A stretch of 33,825 nucleotides of DNA, taken from positions 1 to 33,825 of the forward strand of contig CAZXLD010000052.1 of NCBI GenBank assembly GCA_964641965.1, read 5' to 3'. Of the stretch, positions 16,972-25,076 are shown in pieces. Position 1 is the stretch's first letter. Every line of letters begins with the position of its first letter. Source of the stretch: JAJDFU01 sp964641965 (GTDB taxonomy: Bacteria; Bacteroidota; Bacteroidia; Chitinophagales; Saprospiraceae). The translations under genes were made by a program, and so were the position numbers. A model generated the notes under the pieces. The model ran no database searches. It was not told the origin of the DNA and worked only from the letters and a program-made list of their open reading frames with translations.

Positions 16972-17478
16972 ATGAATGAAAAGCGGAAAAGTGCGCTACT
17001 AAAATTGCAGTTGGGTGGGATTATGCTCTTTTTCATTGTATTTCTTATCTGGGCAAATACCCGATGCAATTCACTACGCCAGGAATACAAAGAGAAGTTT
17101 GATGAAAGGCAGGCTTTGGAGGACAGTCTGGCTAAAGTTGAAGAAATGCGACAAGCCAGAGAAGACAGCATTGCCCAGTTAACTTCTGCATTTGGGCCGG
17201 ATTCTCCAATTTTTCCCAGGAGCGTATTATATGTCACAATTGAGGGTTTGAAGTTGCGCAAGGAGCCAGGGTTGAAATCGGAGGTGCTTACCGAATTGAC
17301 GTTATTTGAACAAGTAACCTTTCTCCATGAGGTAAGTGATTCCACTGTTGAACTCAATTTAGGCAGAGCTACGGCAGAAGGCCACTGGGTAAAAGTGCGT
17401 TCGGCAAAAGGCCATGAAGGATGGGTATATGAACCCGGAGTCTATTTCTACAAGCGTAAGCATCCAGACGCGTTTTAG
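16972..17478 (+). CDS. membrane-anchored SH3b-domain protein
   Basis: This is a 168-residue protein with one N-terminal membrane segment (about 14-28) and an acidic, probably coiled-coil stretch rich in Glu, Arg and Leu (about 35-65). A bacterial SH3 domain (about 77-160) follows, with the landmarks LKLRKEPGLKSEVL, then HWVKVRSAKGHEGWVY. SH3b domains in exported proteins usually bind peptidoglycan or other wall material. The topology N-in, SH3b-out puts the domain in the periplasm. It is convergent with the glucosaminidase-like gene at 17522-18244. That neighbour also has a membrane anchor and a wall-related fold, so the two may act on the same surface, but this is inference. Two inverted repeats lie upstream. 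Confidence 0.85.
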   Translation: MNEKRKSALLKLQLGGIMLFFIVFLIWANTRCNSLRQEYKEKFDERQALEDSLAKVEEMRQAREDSIAQLTSAFGPDSPIFPRSVLYVTIEGLKLRKEPGLKSEVLTELTLFEQVTFLHEVSDSTVELNLGRATAEGHWVKVRSAKGHEGWVYEPGVYFYKRKHPDAF

Positions 17479-17521
17479 GTTTCTAGTATGTTTTTCTGTT
17501 TTCCAATTCGGTTGGTTCATC

Positions 17522-18244
17522 CTAATAGTCTGCCTTGATTTCTCCTGCAAGTTGAAGAATTCGAACCTCGTAGTCTTCTATTGCATCGAATCCGGCTTTC
17601 TTCACCTGACTGGCCCAGGTTTTGATGTTATTTCTCGCAAAGGAGGGTAGTTTTTTCCTGGAACCTGTAGAAATGTAGTAGCTGAAATCCCGAAAACTGG
17701 TCCAGGCATTTGGATAACTCCGTTTACACACCTTACCCAAATTTTCGGTGGCCCCTTTCCAATCAGGCGTACAGGGAATCCCAAAGTAGTTATGGGCCGT
17801 ACGGACCAGAGAGGAGGTACCTCCCCTGCTGACCAATAGCCCGTGCGCTAAAATAAAGCGGGCCGGGATACCAAATTTTCGCTCTTCAGCTTCTGCAACA
17901 TGCCTAAATCGTTTGATGAAAGCAGCCACATGTTCTGGTTGGATGCCGTCGAATGGGGTAGGAGGCTCTACTTCTTCCAGTGGAGCGCTGGGTACCCAGG
18001 GGTTAGTCAGCTGAAATTGTTGAGGGGTGCGCTTGGGCTCCTGTTTAAGCGTAAGTGTTTCTTTCTCTTCGTCCTTTTCTTCTACCTCTACGGGGATTTC
18101 CTGTTGTTCCTTCCCTTTGACAGGGCTCTTCAATCGAAGTTGAAAGCTGAGGTCTTTTTGCAACAGCAAAAACAGACAAATGCCTAGAAACAAAATTCGG
18201 AAACCATATTTCCGCAGAAAGTCTATGATCGTCTTCCTGTCCAT
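17522..18244 (-). CDS. membrane-anchored glucosaminidase-fold (GH73-like) protein lacking the catalytic Glu
   Basis: This 240-residue protein has an N-terminal membrane anchor (about 15-30) and a Glu/Lys- and Pro-rich stalk (about 40-100). The C-terminal domain (about 103-240) resembles the GH73/flagellar-type glucosaminidases that cut peptidoglycan glycan chains. The conserved GIPARFILAHGLLVSRGG and HNYFGIPC segments align with the family's GIPASITLAQAILESGAG and NNHFGIKC. The catalytic glutamate of the LES motif is Val138 here (codon gtc). SFRDFSYYI and the C-terminal helices match the family. It may therefore bind rather than cleave glycan. I start at the ATG at 18244; a GTG three bases earlier is possible. 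A 23-bp inverted repeat lies 32 bases upstream. Confidence 0.82.
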   Translation of the reverse strand: MDRKTIIDFLRKYGFRILFLGICLFLLLQKDLSFQLRLKSPVKGKEQQEIPVEVEEKDEEKETLTLKQEPKRTPQQFQLTNPWVPSAPLEEVEPPTPFDGIQPEHVAAFIKRFRHVAEAEERKFGIPARFILAHGLLVSRGGTSSLVRTAHNYFGIPCTPDWKGATENLGKVCKRSYPNAWTSFRDFSYYISTGSRKKLPSFARNNIKTWASQVKKAGFDAIEDYEVRILQLAGEIKADY

Positions 18245-18275
18245 CACGTTGGAGTTTGTAGCAACAATGTGTTTA

Positions 18276-18298
18276 ATTTAAAACAAAATGTTTTAAAT
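18276..18298. promoter_or_regulatory. perfect AT-rich inverted repeat upstream of the glucosaminidase-like gene
   Basis: ATTTAAAACA (18276-18285) and TGTTTTAAAT (18289-18298) are perfect 10-base arms around AAA. The dyad begins 31 bases beyond the ATG of the glucosaminidase-like gene on its upstream side. The position is typical of a repressor operator overlapping a promoter. The alternatives are an AT-rich terminator for metB, although the T-rich tail expected for that is not present. Confidence 0.5.
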
Positions 18299-18413
18299 AA
18301 CAACTACTTCTCCCCATTTAAGTTGAACGCAGTGATGGATTGACAGAAATATTGAGCTCTACCGATTTAACGATACAAGGAAAAAGAGTGCCGTATTTGT
18401 TGGCTTTGTGATC

Positions 18414-19559
18414 CTAACCGATGGCTTGGTTCAGGTCGGCAACTAAGTCATCGACATCCTCTACACCTACGCTCAAGCGAATTAAGGAGTCAGTTAGACC
18501 AACTCTTATCCGCTCTTCTCTGGGAATAGAGGCATGGGTCATACTTGCCGGGTGACCAATGAGCGATTCTACGCCGCCGAGTGATTCTGCTAAAGTGAAA
18601 ACACGGGTTCTACGGAGCAGCTCAAAAGCGCTTTCCTGAGCGTCATCTTTTAAAATAAAGGATACCATGGCCCCAAAATCGCGCATTTGAGATTTAGCGA
18701 TTTCGTGATTGGGGTGATCCTCAAACCCAGGATAATAGACTTTACTGACCCCTTCATGCTGACGAAGGAAGTTGGCAATTGCCCGGGCATTTTCACAGGA
18801 TCGCTCAACTCGGAGATGTAGCGTTTTAATACCTCTCAAGACCAGGAAACAATCCTGAGGCCCTGGGATTGCTCCTACTGCATTTTGAAGGAATTTCAAT
18901 CGCTCCGCCAACTCCAAAGATTTGGTAGCCACTAAACCAAGCACTACATCACTATGGCCACCCAGGTATTTGGTTGCCGAATGCAATACCAGGTCTGCTC
19001 CCAGGTCCAAAGGGTTTTGCAGGTAAGGGGATGCAAATGTATTGTCTACACATGTGAGTATCCCTTTTGCCTGAGCAGCTTCGCAAAGTGAACGGATATC
19101 CACAATATTAAGCATCGGGTTGGTCGGTGTTTCAATCCAAAGCAATTTGGTAGCTGGAGAGATGGCTCCAATTACTGCTTCAGAGTCGGTCAGTTCCAAA
19201 AAACGACTTTGAATCCCAAAAGTACCATGTACCCGGACGATTTGGCGAAAAGTGCCTCCATAGAGATCATTGGTCGATAGGATTTCATCGCCGGGTTTTA
19301 AAAGCCGAACAACCGCATCCAGGGCAGATAAACCGCTACCAAACGCAATGCCATAGGTCCCGTTTTCCAAGGCTGCTATACTCGCTTCCAGGGCTTCCCG
19401 GGTAGGGTTTTGGGTGCGGGCATATTCGTAACCCTTATGCTTTCCGGGGCTTTCCTGAGCATAGGTGCTGGTTTGGTAAATTGGGGTCATAACTGCCCCA
19501 GTAGTAGGATCAGGTTCTACTCCGGCATGTATGGCTTTGGTGCCAAACTTCATAGACAT
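18414..19559 (-). CDS. metB: cystathionine gamma-synthase/lyase (trans-sulfuration PLP enzyme)
   Basis: This is a PLP-dependent enzyme of the Cys/Met metabolism family, 381 residues, the usual length. Motifs seen are YEYARTQNPTREALE (44-58), FGSGLSALDAV, the VDNTFASPYLQNPLDLGAD segment, and the Schiff-base lysine in SATKYLGGHSD (Lys197). The end (RLSVGVEDVDDLVADL) is canonical. Sequence alone does not clearly separate cystathionine gamma-synthase (MetB, methionine synthesis) from gamma-lyase (cysteine synthesis), and metB is the common Bacteroidota call. It follows the split transketolase genes on the same strand with gaps of 28 and 21 bases, so it is probably co-transcribed with them. Why a sulfur-amino-acid gene is attached to transketolase is unclear. 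Confidence 0.9.
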   Translation of the reverse strand: MSMKFGTKAIHAGVEPDPTTGAVMTPIYQTSTYAQESPGKHKGYEYARTQNPTREALEASIAALENGTYGIAFGSGLSALDAVVRLLKPGDEILSTNDLYGGTFRQIVRVHGTFGIQSRFLELTDSEAVIGAISPATKLLWIETPTNPMLNIVDIRSLCEAAQAKGILTCVDNTFASPYLQNPLDLGADLVLHSATKYLGGHSDVVLGLVATKSLELAERLKFLQNAVGAIPGPQDCFLVLRGIKTLHLRVERSCENARAIANFLRQHEGVSKVYYPGFEDHPNHEIAKSQMRDFGAMVSFILKDDAQESAFELLRRTRVFTLAESLGGVESLIGHPASMTHASIPREERIRVGLTDSLIRLSVGVEDVDDLVADLNQAIG

Positions 19560-19587
19560 TGGTTTAATCGGAATGGGAAGAACACCT

Positions 19588-20544
19588 TTATTTACGCTTC
19601 AGCACCTTCTTGACGGCTGCAACCACATCGGGAATTCCCAACCCATATTTATTCAACAAATCAATTGCTTTTCCACTTTCTCCAAAAGAATCATTTACAG
19701 CAACATATTCTTGAGGAGTAGGTTGATGTTGGGCCAACAATTGAGCGATACTATCACCCAAGCCTCCATTTCGCTGGTGTTCTTCCGCCGTAACAACTGC
19801 CTTGGTTTTTAGGGCTGACTCCAAGATAGCTTCGGTATCTAGTGGCTTGATGGTATGGATGTTTATCAGTTCGGCGCTAATCCCTTCATCTGCCAAAGTG
19901 CGTACCGCCTCCATGGCGTGCCAAACCAAGTGTCCGGTAGCAAAAATGCTAACATCTGTTCCGGATTGCATCAGGACGGATTTTCCAATCTCAAATGGCA
20001 TATCCTCCGGCATGAAATTGGGCCATCCAGGTCGACCAAACCTGAGATAAACCGGGCCGTAGTGTTCGGCAATAGCCAGGGTAGCGGCTTTGGTCTGATT
20101 GTAATCGCACGGATTGATTACGGTAAATCCAGGAAGCATTTTCATCATTCCCAGGTCTTCGAGGATTTGGTGGGTAGCGCCATCCTCTCCCAAGGTAAGG
20201 CCGGCATGGGATGCACAAATTTTCACATTCTTATGGGAATAGGCAATCGATTGACGGATTTGATCATAGACCCGTCCGGTAGCGAAATTGGCAAAGGTGG
20301 AGGCGAAAGGAATCTTACCCGTTATCGAAAGCCCGGCGGCGATTCCCATCATATTTGCTTCGGAAATGCCAACTTGGAAAAAGCGCTTTGGATGTGCATC
20401 GATAAAAGATTGGATCTTTAGAGATGCCACTAGGTCGGCACATAGAGCTACAACATCTGGATGGTTCATCCCAAGTTCATACATGCCCGCACCAAACCCG
20501 TCCCTGGTTGCTTTTTTTCCTGTATCTGTAAATTGTTCGAACAT
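19588..20544 (-). CDS. transketolase, C-terminal subunit
   Basis: This 318-residue protein corresponds to the pyrimidine-binding and C-terminal domains of transketolase. It carries the catalytic-glutamate segment VGISEANMMGIAAGLS near residues 57-72, ASHAGLTLGEDGATHQ, and the C-terminal TAEEHQRNGGLGDSIAQLLAQ. It should pair with the N-terminal subunit encoded 21 bases upstream to form the TPP active site. It acts in the non-oxidative pentose phosphate pathway. The split arrangement is widespread in archaea and some bacteria, Bacteroidota included. The closest alternative, the 1-deoxyxylulose-5-phosphate synthase fold, is excluded by the split form and by the partner's sequence. Confidence 0.92.
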   Translation of the reverse strand: MFEQFTDTGKKATRDGFGAGMYELGMNHPDVVALCADLVASLKIQSFIDAHPKRFFQVGISEANMMGIAAGLSITGKIPFASTFANFATGRVYDQIRQSIAYSHKNVKICASHAGLTLGEDGATHQILEDLGMMKMLPGFTVINPCDYNQTKAATLAIAEHYGPVYLRFGRPGWPNFMPEDMPFEIGKSVLMQSGTDVSIFATGHLVWHAMEAVRTLADEGISAELINIHTIKPLDTEAILESALKTKAVVTAEEHQRNGGLGDSIAQLLAQHQPTPQEYVAVNDSFGESGKAIDLLNKYGLGIPDVVAAVKKVLKRK

Positions 20545-20565
20545 TGGTTTTTCGTTTTTTGGAGA

Positions 20566-21420
20566 CTATTCCACAGGGAAGTCACCAAGCGTTTCTTCGA
20601 GTTGATTTAATGCATTTTCTGCTTGTACCGCATTTGGAGCCTTCCCGTGCCATTTGTGGGTACCTTGCATGAAGTCTACTCCGAACCCCATTTCAGTTTT
20701 CATCAGGATGACAATAGGTTTGCCATTTCCGGTGCGCGTGCGTGCTTCGTCGAGGGTTTGGATTACCTCTTGAATATCGTTTCCATGCATATGTAATACC
20801 TCCCATCCAAAAGCAGCCCATTTCCCAGGCAAGTCACCAAGGGATAGCACTTCGTCGTTAGGGCCGTCGATCTGTTGGCCATTCCAGTCCACAGTCAGAA
20901 TTAGATTGTCCACCTTGTTGAATGGAGCAAAGAGCGCTGCTTCCCAGATTTGGCCTTCCTGTAATTCACCATCGCCACAAAGGGCGTATACGAGATGGTC
21001 GTCGCCGTCCAGTTTTTTTCCAAGTGCTGCCCCGATTGCTACTGAAAGCCCCTGACCCAGGGAGCCGGAAGCTACTCGTACACCTGGCAGGCCTTCATGT
21101 GTTGCCGGATGCCCTTGCAACCTCGAGTCAATTTTTCGGAAGGAAGCTAACTCCTCAACAGGAAAGTAGCCGGAGCGGGCTAGTACGCTATACCAAACAG
21201 GAGAGATGTGTCCATTGGATAGGAAGAACAGGTCTTCGCCTTTGCCTTCCATATTGAACTCGGGTTGATGTTCCATTTGATGGAAATAAAGGGCAACCAG
21301 AAAGTCGGTACAGCCAAGAGAACCACCCGGATGCCCACTTGCAGCAAGTTGGGTTTGCCGAATAATATCTCGTCGCACCTGAGAAGCTATCTGTTTCAGG
21401 TTTTCAAGATCTACAGCCAT
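20566..21420 (-). CDS. transketolase, N-terminal subunit
   Basis: This 284-residue protein is the TPP-binding half of transketolase. It has ASGHPGGSLGCTDFLVALYF (His30), SNGHISPVWYSVLAR (His71), and the thiamine-diphosphate motif GDGELQEG beginning at Gly149 and ending at Asn180 (VDWN). These match the binding signature in which the motif ends about 30 residues downstream with N. It forms the enzyme with the next gene's product and moves two-carbon units between sugar phosphates. It is the first gene of the three-gene run ending in metB. A terminator of the upstream HU gene lies 36 bases before its start codon, so it probably has its own promoter in that short gap. Confidence 0.93.
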   Translation of the reverse strand: MAVDLENLKQIASQVRRDIIRQTQLAASGHPGGSLGCTDFLVALYFHQMEHQPEFNMEGKGEDLFFLSNGHISPVWYSVLARSGYFPVEELASFRKIDSRLQGHPATHEGLPGVRVASGSLGQGLSVAIGAALGKKLDGDDHLVYALCGDGELQEGQIWEAALFAPFNKVDNLILTVDWNGQQIDGPNDEVLSLGDLPGKWAAFGWEVLHMHGNDIQEVIQTLDEARTRTGNGKPIVILMKTEMGFGVDFMQGTHKWHGKAPNAVQAENALNQLEETLGDFPVE

Positions 21421-21455
21421 GATATGATTGTGAGGTGAACGAAAGCGGCACTAAA

Positions 21456-21496
21456 ATATAAAAAAGGGCAGTCTGCCTTTCGACAGATTGCCCTTT
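21456..21496 (-). terminator. intrinsic terminator of the HU gene
   Basis: On the minus strand the arms AAAGGGCAATCTG and CAGACTGCCCTTT (21496-21463) form a near-perfect 13-base stem with one mismatched or wobble position. It is followed at once by a T-rich tail (ttttttat, about 21466-21459). It lies between the HU stop and the transketolase N-subunit start, a classic Rho-independent site. Confidence 0.85.
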
Positions 21497-21529
21497 CCCT
21501 TTGCCAGATAAAGTCCAGCTAAGGGGATG

Positions 21530-21802
21530 TTAGTTTACCTTGTCGGCTAATTCTTTTCCTGGCTTGAACTTAACCACCTTTTTAGCAGGAATCTGAATGG
21601 TGGCTCCAGTTTGGGGATTACGTCCTTGGCGAGCTTCCCTCTCGCTGACAGAGAAAGTACCAAATCCTATTAAGGTTACCTTATCACCGGATTTTAGGGC
21701 TTCAGAGATACTGTCAAGTACCGCATTCAGGACATCATTGGCCTGATTTTTTCCCAAACCTCCAGCTTCCGCAATCTTGCTTACTAAATCTCCTTTATTC
21801 AT
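21530..21802 (-). CDS. HU-family DNA-binding protein
   Basis: This is a 90-residue nucleoid protein of the HU/IHF family, normal length. It begins MNKGDLVSKIAEAGGL, has the conserved dimer core (LDSISEALKSGDKVTLIGFGTF), and the DNA-binding arm with the signature GRNPQTGATIQIPA (76% of residues in this stretch are typical of HU by eye). It ends with PGKELADKVN. It bends and compacts DNA as a homodimer. It is monocistronic on the evidence of a strong terminator at its 3' side and a good Bacteroidetes-type promoter at its 5' side. That is consistent with high, independent expression. HU rather than IHF is preferred because no partner gene is present. Confidence 0.96.
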   Translation of the reverse strand: MNKGDLVSKIAEAGGLGKNQANDVLNAVLDSISEALKSGDKVTLIGFGTFSVSEREARQGRNPQTGATIQIPAKKVVKFKPGKELADKVN

Positions 21803-21831
21803 TTGTAGACGGTTTAAGTGTTAAAGTCGTC

Positions 21832-21862
21832 CAAATTTATAGGCAAACACTGGGAATACCAA
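21832..21862 (-). promoter_or_regulatory. Bacteroidetes-type promoter of the HU gene
   Basis: On the minus strand, TTG (21862-21860) is followed by 20 bases and then TAAATTTG (21839-21832), matching the TTG-N19/20-TAnnTTTG consensus of the housekeeping sigma factor of Bacteroidota. It ends 29 bases before the HU start codon. This is the best promoter match that I found in the window. Confidence 0.65.
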
Positions 21863-21980
21863 GAACAGCAAATAAAATAGCCTACTAATTCCCTTTAAAA
21901 ATAGGGTCTTTCGTCGGGTTGGGTAACATTCTGGTCCTTTACAGCGTTTTTTTCTTTGAATTTTGGACTAATTTCCGATC

Positions 21981-22169
21981 ATGGTAAAGCAAATAACCCT
22001 TCTTCTCTCAATAGCCCTATTCATTGGTCTTGCAAGCTCCTGCAACAAAGGTGTTGGCTGTCCATCCCAGGAAAATCTAAAGACCCAGATGAATAAAAAA
22101 GGAGAATATAAAGTAAAGCAGACTAAATCCGGGCTTTGGAGTAAAAAGGCCAGAAAAAAACAGGGATAG
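21981..22169 (+). CDS. small lipoprotein, 62 residues
   Basis: This is a tiny predicted lipoprotein. It has a hydrophobic signal (about 4-16), the lipobox LASSC with Cys21, then NKGVGCPSQ, and a lysine-rich basic tail (about 30-62). The mature part is about 42 residues with one further cysteine (in GVGCP). Small GVGCP-type lipoproteins are, from memory, scattered in Bacteroidota genomes; I know no function. It stands alone on the plus strand, divergent from HU and convergent with the ABC transporter genes. No partner is evident. The start codon, lipobox and an in-frame stop make it credible despite its size. Confidence 0.65.
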   Translation: MVKQITLLLSIALFIGLASSCNKGVGCPSQENLKTQMNKKGEYKVKQTKSGLWSKKARKKQG

Positions 22170-22322
22170 ATCCTAAATCACTCGTTTAAGAGGTGACCCC
22201 AGGCTATAAATCCAAGCGTAGGGAGGATTTCATCACAGTCCCTTACGCGTTTCCATCTCTGCGTTCAAGGTTGTGCATTCCACATTTCTTCTGAAGGGGC
22301 TTTTTGTATTCTTCGATAAGTT

Positions 22323-23573
22323 TTAATCCCTACTGATCTGATTTGAGAGCCCTTCCCCGATCAGGTTGAAGCTGGCAACCGTTAAAAAGATGGCTAATCC
22401 GGGGAATACAGCTAGCCACCACGCACTAGGCCTGTTGGCTGACATCCGAATCAGCGACCCCCAACTGACCTCATCCGGAGCAGCGCCAAGACCCAGGAAA
22501 GATAGATAAGCCTCCAAAAGTATGACTCCGGAAAAGCCAAAAGCGAGAACGATCAGTACGGGAGGGATTACGTTTGGTAAAATGTGGCGCAGTAAAATTC
22601 GAATCTCACTAATGCCCAATAAGCGAGCAGCTTCCACATAACGCGCGTCTTTTATTTTCATCGTTTCCGCCCGACTAAACCTGGCCGTCCTGGTCCAGCT
22701 TAGCATTCCAATCCAGACCATGACCAATAAGACCGACTGATTAGGTAAAACAGCCACACCGGCGATCAAGAGAAAAAGGGTTGGAATGGATTCTATGATT
22801 TCTACCGTACGCATCACCAGGCTATCCAGTGGGAAAGCTATCGTGCTTTGCCACCATTCGTTTCCTGGAATGCGAAAGGACGAGTAATGAGCGCTTAGGA
22901 AGAAAAAGAAGAACACCAGGATATTGACCAGAGCTACACCGCTAGTCTGGTAACCCCAAACCGGAGCCAGCCCAGGGCTTAATACCCAGCTAATCCCTGT
23001 GAGCAGTGCAAGGCTTTGCAGAAGCCACCATATACGATTAAAATGAAGACCTTCATCTCCATAATACCCACTTGTAATTCCCAACAGGATTCCAATCGTG
23101 ATAACGATACCCATGGTGACCATACCCAGTATCAGGGTAGTGCGTGTACCCGAAATTAATCCGGCAAGTACGTCCCTACCCACTTGATCAGTACCTAGCC
23201 AATGGCGAAATTGAAGAGAAGGAACATTCTGATAACCCAGGGGAGATCGAAAGTTCATGTTTTTCCCATCTAGGGTTTCTGCGGCATAAGGTATGGGAGG
23301 CCACCATACTTTTTGATAAGGTAAGGTGTACCAATTTTGCCCTCTAAATATGGGTAGTTCGCTGGAGCTGCCAAAGAATGAAGCAGTTTCCTGGAAGACA
23401 GGGTAGAAGCGTTGATTTTCAATTTTGCAATAAATCGGTTTGTCATTAGCCAGGAAATTGGAAAATAGGGCTATAAAACTCAATCCGAGAAGGAATCGAA
23501 ACGCCCAACGTGCCGCTTTTTGATCTCGGATACCGGCAAGGGTTTTCCACAACCATCGATTGTTTGCCTTCAT
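22323..23573 (-). CDS. oligopeptide/dipeptide ABC transporter permease (DppC/OppC type)
   Basis: This is a 416-residue inner-membrane permease of the peptide/nickel (OppC) class. It has an N-terminal membrane segment near 27-45, and about five further segments after residue 130. The periplasmic landmark HWLGTDQVGRDVLAGLISG is present, and the cytoplasmic EAA loop reads EAARLLGISEIRILLRHILPN. It is longer than the usual 280-300 residues because of an insert of about 65 residues between the first segment and the LGTDQ motif and a second region near the middle. I start at the ATG at 23573; a GTG at 23615 (3 bases from the upstream stop) would add 14 residues. It partners with the adjacent DppB-type permease. 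No ATPase subunit is present in the window. Confidence 0.9.
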   Translation of the reverse strand: MKANNRWLWKTLAGIRDQKAARWAFRFLLGLSFIALFSNFLANDKPIYCKIENQRFYPVFQETASFFGSSSELPIFRGQNWYTLPYQKVWWPPIPYAAETLDGKNMNFRSPLGYQNVPSLQFRHWLGTDQVGRDVLAGLISGTRTTLILGMVTMGIVITIGILLGITSGYYGDEGLHFNRIWWLLQSLALLTGISWVLSPGLAPVWGYQTSGVALVNILVFFFFFLSAHYSSFRIPGNEWWQSTIAFPLDSLVMRTVEIIESIPTLFLLIAGVAVLPNQSVLLVMVWIGMLSWTRTARFSRAETMKIKDARYVEAARLLGISEIRILLRHILPNVIPPVLIVLAFGFSGVILLEAYLSFLGLGAAPDEVSWGSLIRMSANRPSAWWLAVFPGLAIFLTVASFNLIGEGLSNQISRD

Positions 23574-23618
23574 AATTAAGTCTTGATTGAACCCAACTTT
23601 TCCTTGATCCTGCACATT

Positions 23619-25043
23619 TTATCTTTTCGAAAATCGAATCCTGGGATCAGCCAGCACGTAAGCTATATCGGCCAGCAGAATACCTGTAAGGGTAAGTAAT
23701 GCCCCGAGTTGTACAATTCCAAACAAGGTTTGCCAATCTCGAGCATAGACCGATTGGACAGCTAAAGTGCCCATTCCATAAAGGTTAAAGATTATTTCGA
23801 CAACCAGCGAGCCGGCTAAAATGGCCGGGAAAAGACTGGCAAGAATCGTAATGATTGGGATGAGCGCATTCCGGAAAGCGTATTTCCATAAGACTTGATG
23901 GGTAGGCAAGCCTCTGGATTTGGCTGCCATAATGTATTCCTGCGGTAATACCCGCAACATACTACTGCGGACCTGTCTACTCAGATAGGCAATAGCACCT
24001 GTTGCCAGGCAGAGGACCGGAAGGGTAAAATGAGTTGCTACTCTTCCTAAAGCCTCGATAAGGGATTCTTCCGGATATCGAAAATGTGCAGGACCCAGCG
24101 TTGGAAACCACTTCATGCCATAGTCCGGCGTTGCAAAGAACAATAACAGGAGGGTTCCCAGCCAGAAAGTAGGTATGGCATAACCCAAAAACAAAAGTAT
24201 GGAACCACCAATATCGAACCATCCGTTTGGATGGGTTGCCATAAATACGCCTGCACCAATAGCAATGACGACTGCCAGGAGCAAGGCGCAACCATTTAGG
24301 AGTAAGGTCCAGGGAATGGCTTCACCAATTTTTTCGGTAACCGGCCTGCCGTCGATATAACTTCTTCCCATATCTCCTACAAATATTCCGGTCAGCCATC
24401 GATGGAATTGATTGTCCAGGCCATACCAGTGCAAGGAAGGTAAGTACACATTTATCCATTTTTTATGCTGATTGACAGCAGAGCTGGCTTCCAGGCAAAG
24501 GCGAATCTCTTCTTGAAGCTCTGGTGGAAACGTATCTCTAGCTGCTTGTTGATGCCACAGCTGAATTTGTCGAGAAATGCTTTTAAAGTCCGGCTCGCCT
24601 AACCATCGCTTCAGGTCGCGCCTCCACAATGAACTTTTACCATAACGGTCTTCATTTGCCGGAAGCGGAGCATGGTGCAATTGAAGCAATTGGTGGTAAA
24701 AGTTGGAAATCAATTGCCAATCTCCCGATTGGAGCAACCAGGACTTGACAGCCTTCTTCCTTGTGGCTGGTTGAATTCGATACAAGGTATCGGGAAAAGC
24801 TATCGGTTGTAGGGAAAAATAGAAAAGAGGCTGGTCCAGGCCTAAAAATGAAGCTGCTCTTTTATACTCTATTTCCCATTGTCTGGAAGAGGTATTGTCT
24901 CTGGAATCCATAGCCTGTTGACCATCCAAAAAGTACTGGACCGGATCGCCGGGAGCCAAGGAGCTGAGCACAAAAGCCACCAAACTCACCGACATCCAGG
25001 TGGGAAAGAGCCAAAGTACCCGTTTGAAAAAATAGCCTGCCAT
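23619..25043 (-). CDS. oligopeptide/dipeptide ABC transporter permease (DppB/OppB type) with large insert
   Basis: This is a 474-residue inner-membrane permease. The usual N-terminal hairpin (MAGYFFKRVLWLFPTWMSVS and LAPGDPVQ, with LGLDQPL near 67-73) is followed by a periplasmic insert from about residue 78 to 204. The family then resumes at NQFHRWLTGIFVGDMGRSY and the transmembrane core. The EAA loop is MAAKSRGLPTHQVLWKYAFRNALIP. Normal DppB proteins are about 310-340 residues, so the insert of roughly 125 residues is notable. It begins 34 bases after the binding-protein gene and ends 45 bases before the second permease. The three genes form an importer operon lacking its ATPases. Confidence 0.9.
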   Translation of the reverse strand: MAGYFFKRVLWLFPTWMSVSLVAFVLSSLAPGDPVQYFLDGQQAMDSRDNTSSRQWEIEYKRAASFLGLDQPLFYFSLQPIAFPDTLYRIQPATRKKAVKSWLLQSGDWQLISNFYHQLLQLHHAPLPANEDRYGKSSLWRRDLKRWLGEPDFKSISRQIQLWHQQAARDTFPPELQEEIRLCLEASSAVNQHKKWINVYLPSLHWYGLDNQFHRWLTGIFVGDMGRSYIDGRPVTEKIGEAIPWTLLLNGCALLLAVVIAIGAGVFMATHPNGWFDIGGSILLFLGYAIPTFWLGTLLLLFFATPDYGMKWFPTLGPAHFRYPEESLIEALGRVATHFTLPVLCLATGAIAYLSRQVRSSMLRVLPQEYIMAAKSRGLPTHQVLWKYAFRNALIPIITILASLFPAILAGSLVVEIIFNLYGMGTLAVQSVYARDWQTLFGIVQLGALLTLTGILLADIAYVLADPRIRFSKR

Positions 25044-25076
25044 AATGGAGCTTTACCTTGGAGGTGAAAGCCTGCC

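Noticed and set aside
16857..17357. 166-residue open frame on the minus strand over the SH3b gene
   Set aside because: It is antisense to a protein with a clear membrane segment and SH3b motifs, and its translation is low-quality and Ser/Asn-rich.
22170..22322. Search for a terminator between the small lipoprotein and the convergent ABC permease
   Set aside because: Only a short AAATCC/GGATTT pair is visible and no T-tract follows, so no terminator is called.
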